In this document: positions 63,854 to 64,000 of the stretch, in pieces
Layout: each line of letters opens with the position of its first letter
Position numbering within the stretch: position 1 is the stretch's first letter
DNA from: an uncultured Lachnospiraceae bacterium
Lineage (GTDB): Bacteria; Bacillota; Clostridia; Eubacteriales; Anaerofustaceae
Direction: 5' to 3'
NCBI GenBank assembly: GCA_944381375.1
Contig: CALWKX010000019.1
Coordinates: 1-64,000, forward strand
Length of the DNA: 64,000 bases
The notes under the pieces: generated by a model
Databases searched by the model: none
Told to the model about the DNA's origin: nothing
The model's input: only the letters and a program-made list of their open reading frames with translations
Program-made: the position numbers and the translations under genes

Positions 63854-64000
63854 CTATAATATCAATGTTTTGCCAAGCTCTTCCAAAGAAGCTTCAGCTT
63901 CAGCGTCAGGTGCTTCATTGCATATTACTGGAGCCGTTGTTAAAACAGCGCCTGCGTCACGGCAGTCATTCTCCCAATTTCTCATCCATTCTCCATCTCC
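63854..64000 (-). CDS. flavodoxin (C-terminal part)
   Basis: The reverse frame enters from the right edge and stops at TAG 63854-63856, giving 48 residues. GDGEWMRNWENDC and APVICNEAPDAEAE, ending LEELGKTLIL, line up with the end of short-chain clostridial flavodoxins (which carry GWGDGKWMRDFEERM and a closing IEFGKKIANI). Flavodoxin replaces ferredoxin as an electron carrier when iron is scarce. The FMN-binding start of the protein is outside the window. Confidence 0.85.
   Translation of the reverse strand, partial: GDGEWMRNWENDCRDAGAVLTTAPVICNEAPDAEAEASLEELGKTLIL

Overview
The window looks like chromosomal DNA from a low-GC, endospore-forming, strictly anaerobic member of the Clostridia (Bacillota). 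The evidence is spoIVA, a six-gene Rnf complex, RecU, a RelQ-type alarmone synthetase, RqcH, a ferredoxin/NIL-dependent homocysteine route, many radical-SAM and iron-sulfur proteins, SigA-type promoters and GGAGG ribosome binding sites. No rRNA, tRNA, CRISPR array, prophage or intact insertion sequence was found. Genus cannot be fixed from sequence reading alone.

Layout. 1-1.6 kb: the start of a MerR regulator, then smpB-ssrA, where the smpB stop codon touches the first base of tmRNA. 1.7-6 kb: aspartate-semialdehyde sulfurtransferase pair (homocysteine synthesis), a PspC membrane protein, a small membrane protein and a homoserine-dehydrogenase-like oxidoreductase with a SAF domain. 6.2-14.2 kb: forward housekeeping block with a B12-binding-type radical SAM pair, efp, luxS, rqcH, a DUF512 radical SAM protein and der. 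It is followed by a radical SAM pseudogene that has lost its cluster-binding motif. 15-19.8 kb: a membrane protein, spoIVA, a lipoprotein and glnA. A 100-nt GC-rich element at 19835-19934 can fold into a three-arm cloverleaf and separates glnA from a reverse operon. 19.9-25.3 kb: that reverse operon (P-loop protein, radical SAM, relQ, fba, recU, TGS-type nucleoside kinase). 25.4-33 kb: an ATP-grasp enzyme, a Crp/Fnr regulator divergent from a ferredoxin-like protein, an ABC transporter, adenine deaminase and a ribbon-helix-helix regulator, then a 0.7-kb AT-rich stretch.

33.6-41 kb: argGHD behind a promoter with an ARG box; panT-like/coaX/dusB; and a ZIP transporter with a metal-regulator-like operator over its start site. 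41.3-46.3 kb: rnfCDGEAB, the ferredoxin:NAD+ ion pump. 46.6-52 kb: an accessory block with a C45-type Ntn-hydrolase, a two-protein DUF5058-type membrane module, a LuxR-type regulator split by an A8 homopolymer frameshift, a 42-residue protein and a UroD-like methyltransferase. 52.5-61.6 kb: folC (forward) converging on a reverse catabolic operon of an aspartase-superfamily lyase, class I fumarase (two subunits) and citrate- or citramalate-type lyase with all its maturation functions (citD, E, F, C and an XG fusion). 62-64 kb: a 5'-truncated ABC transporter, decayed sequence with a 16-bp direct repeat, and the 3' end of a flavodoxin gene.

Functional picture. Rnf, flavodoxin, ferredoxins and iron-sulfur dehydratases fit an amino-acid or organic-acid fermenter that couples ferredoxin oxidation to ion pumping. 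The most promising candidates for something undescribed are the lyase-fumarase-citrate/citramalate-lyase operon, the C45 hydrolase plus DUF5058 module with its slippery regulator, and the cloverleaf element.
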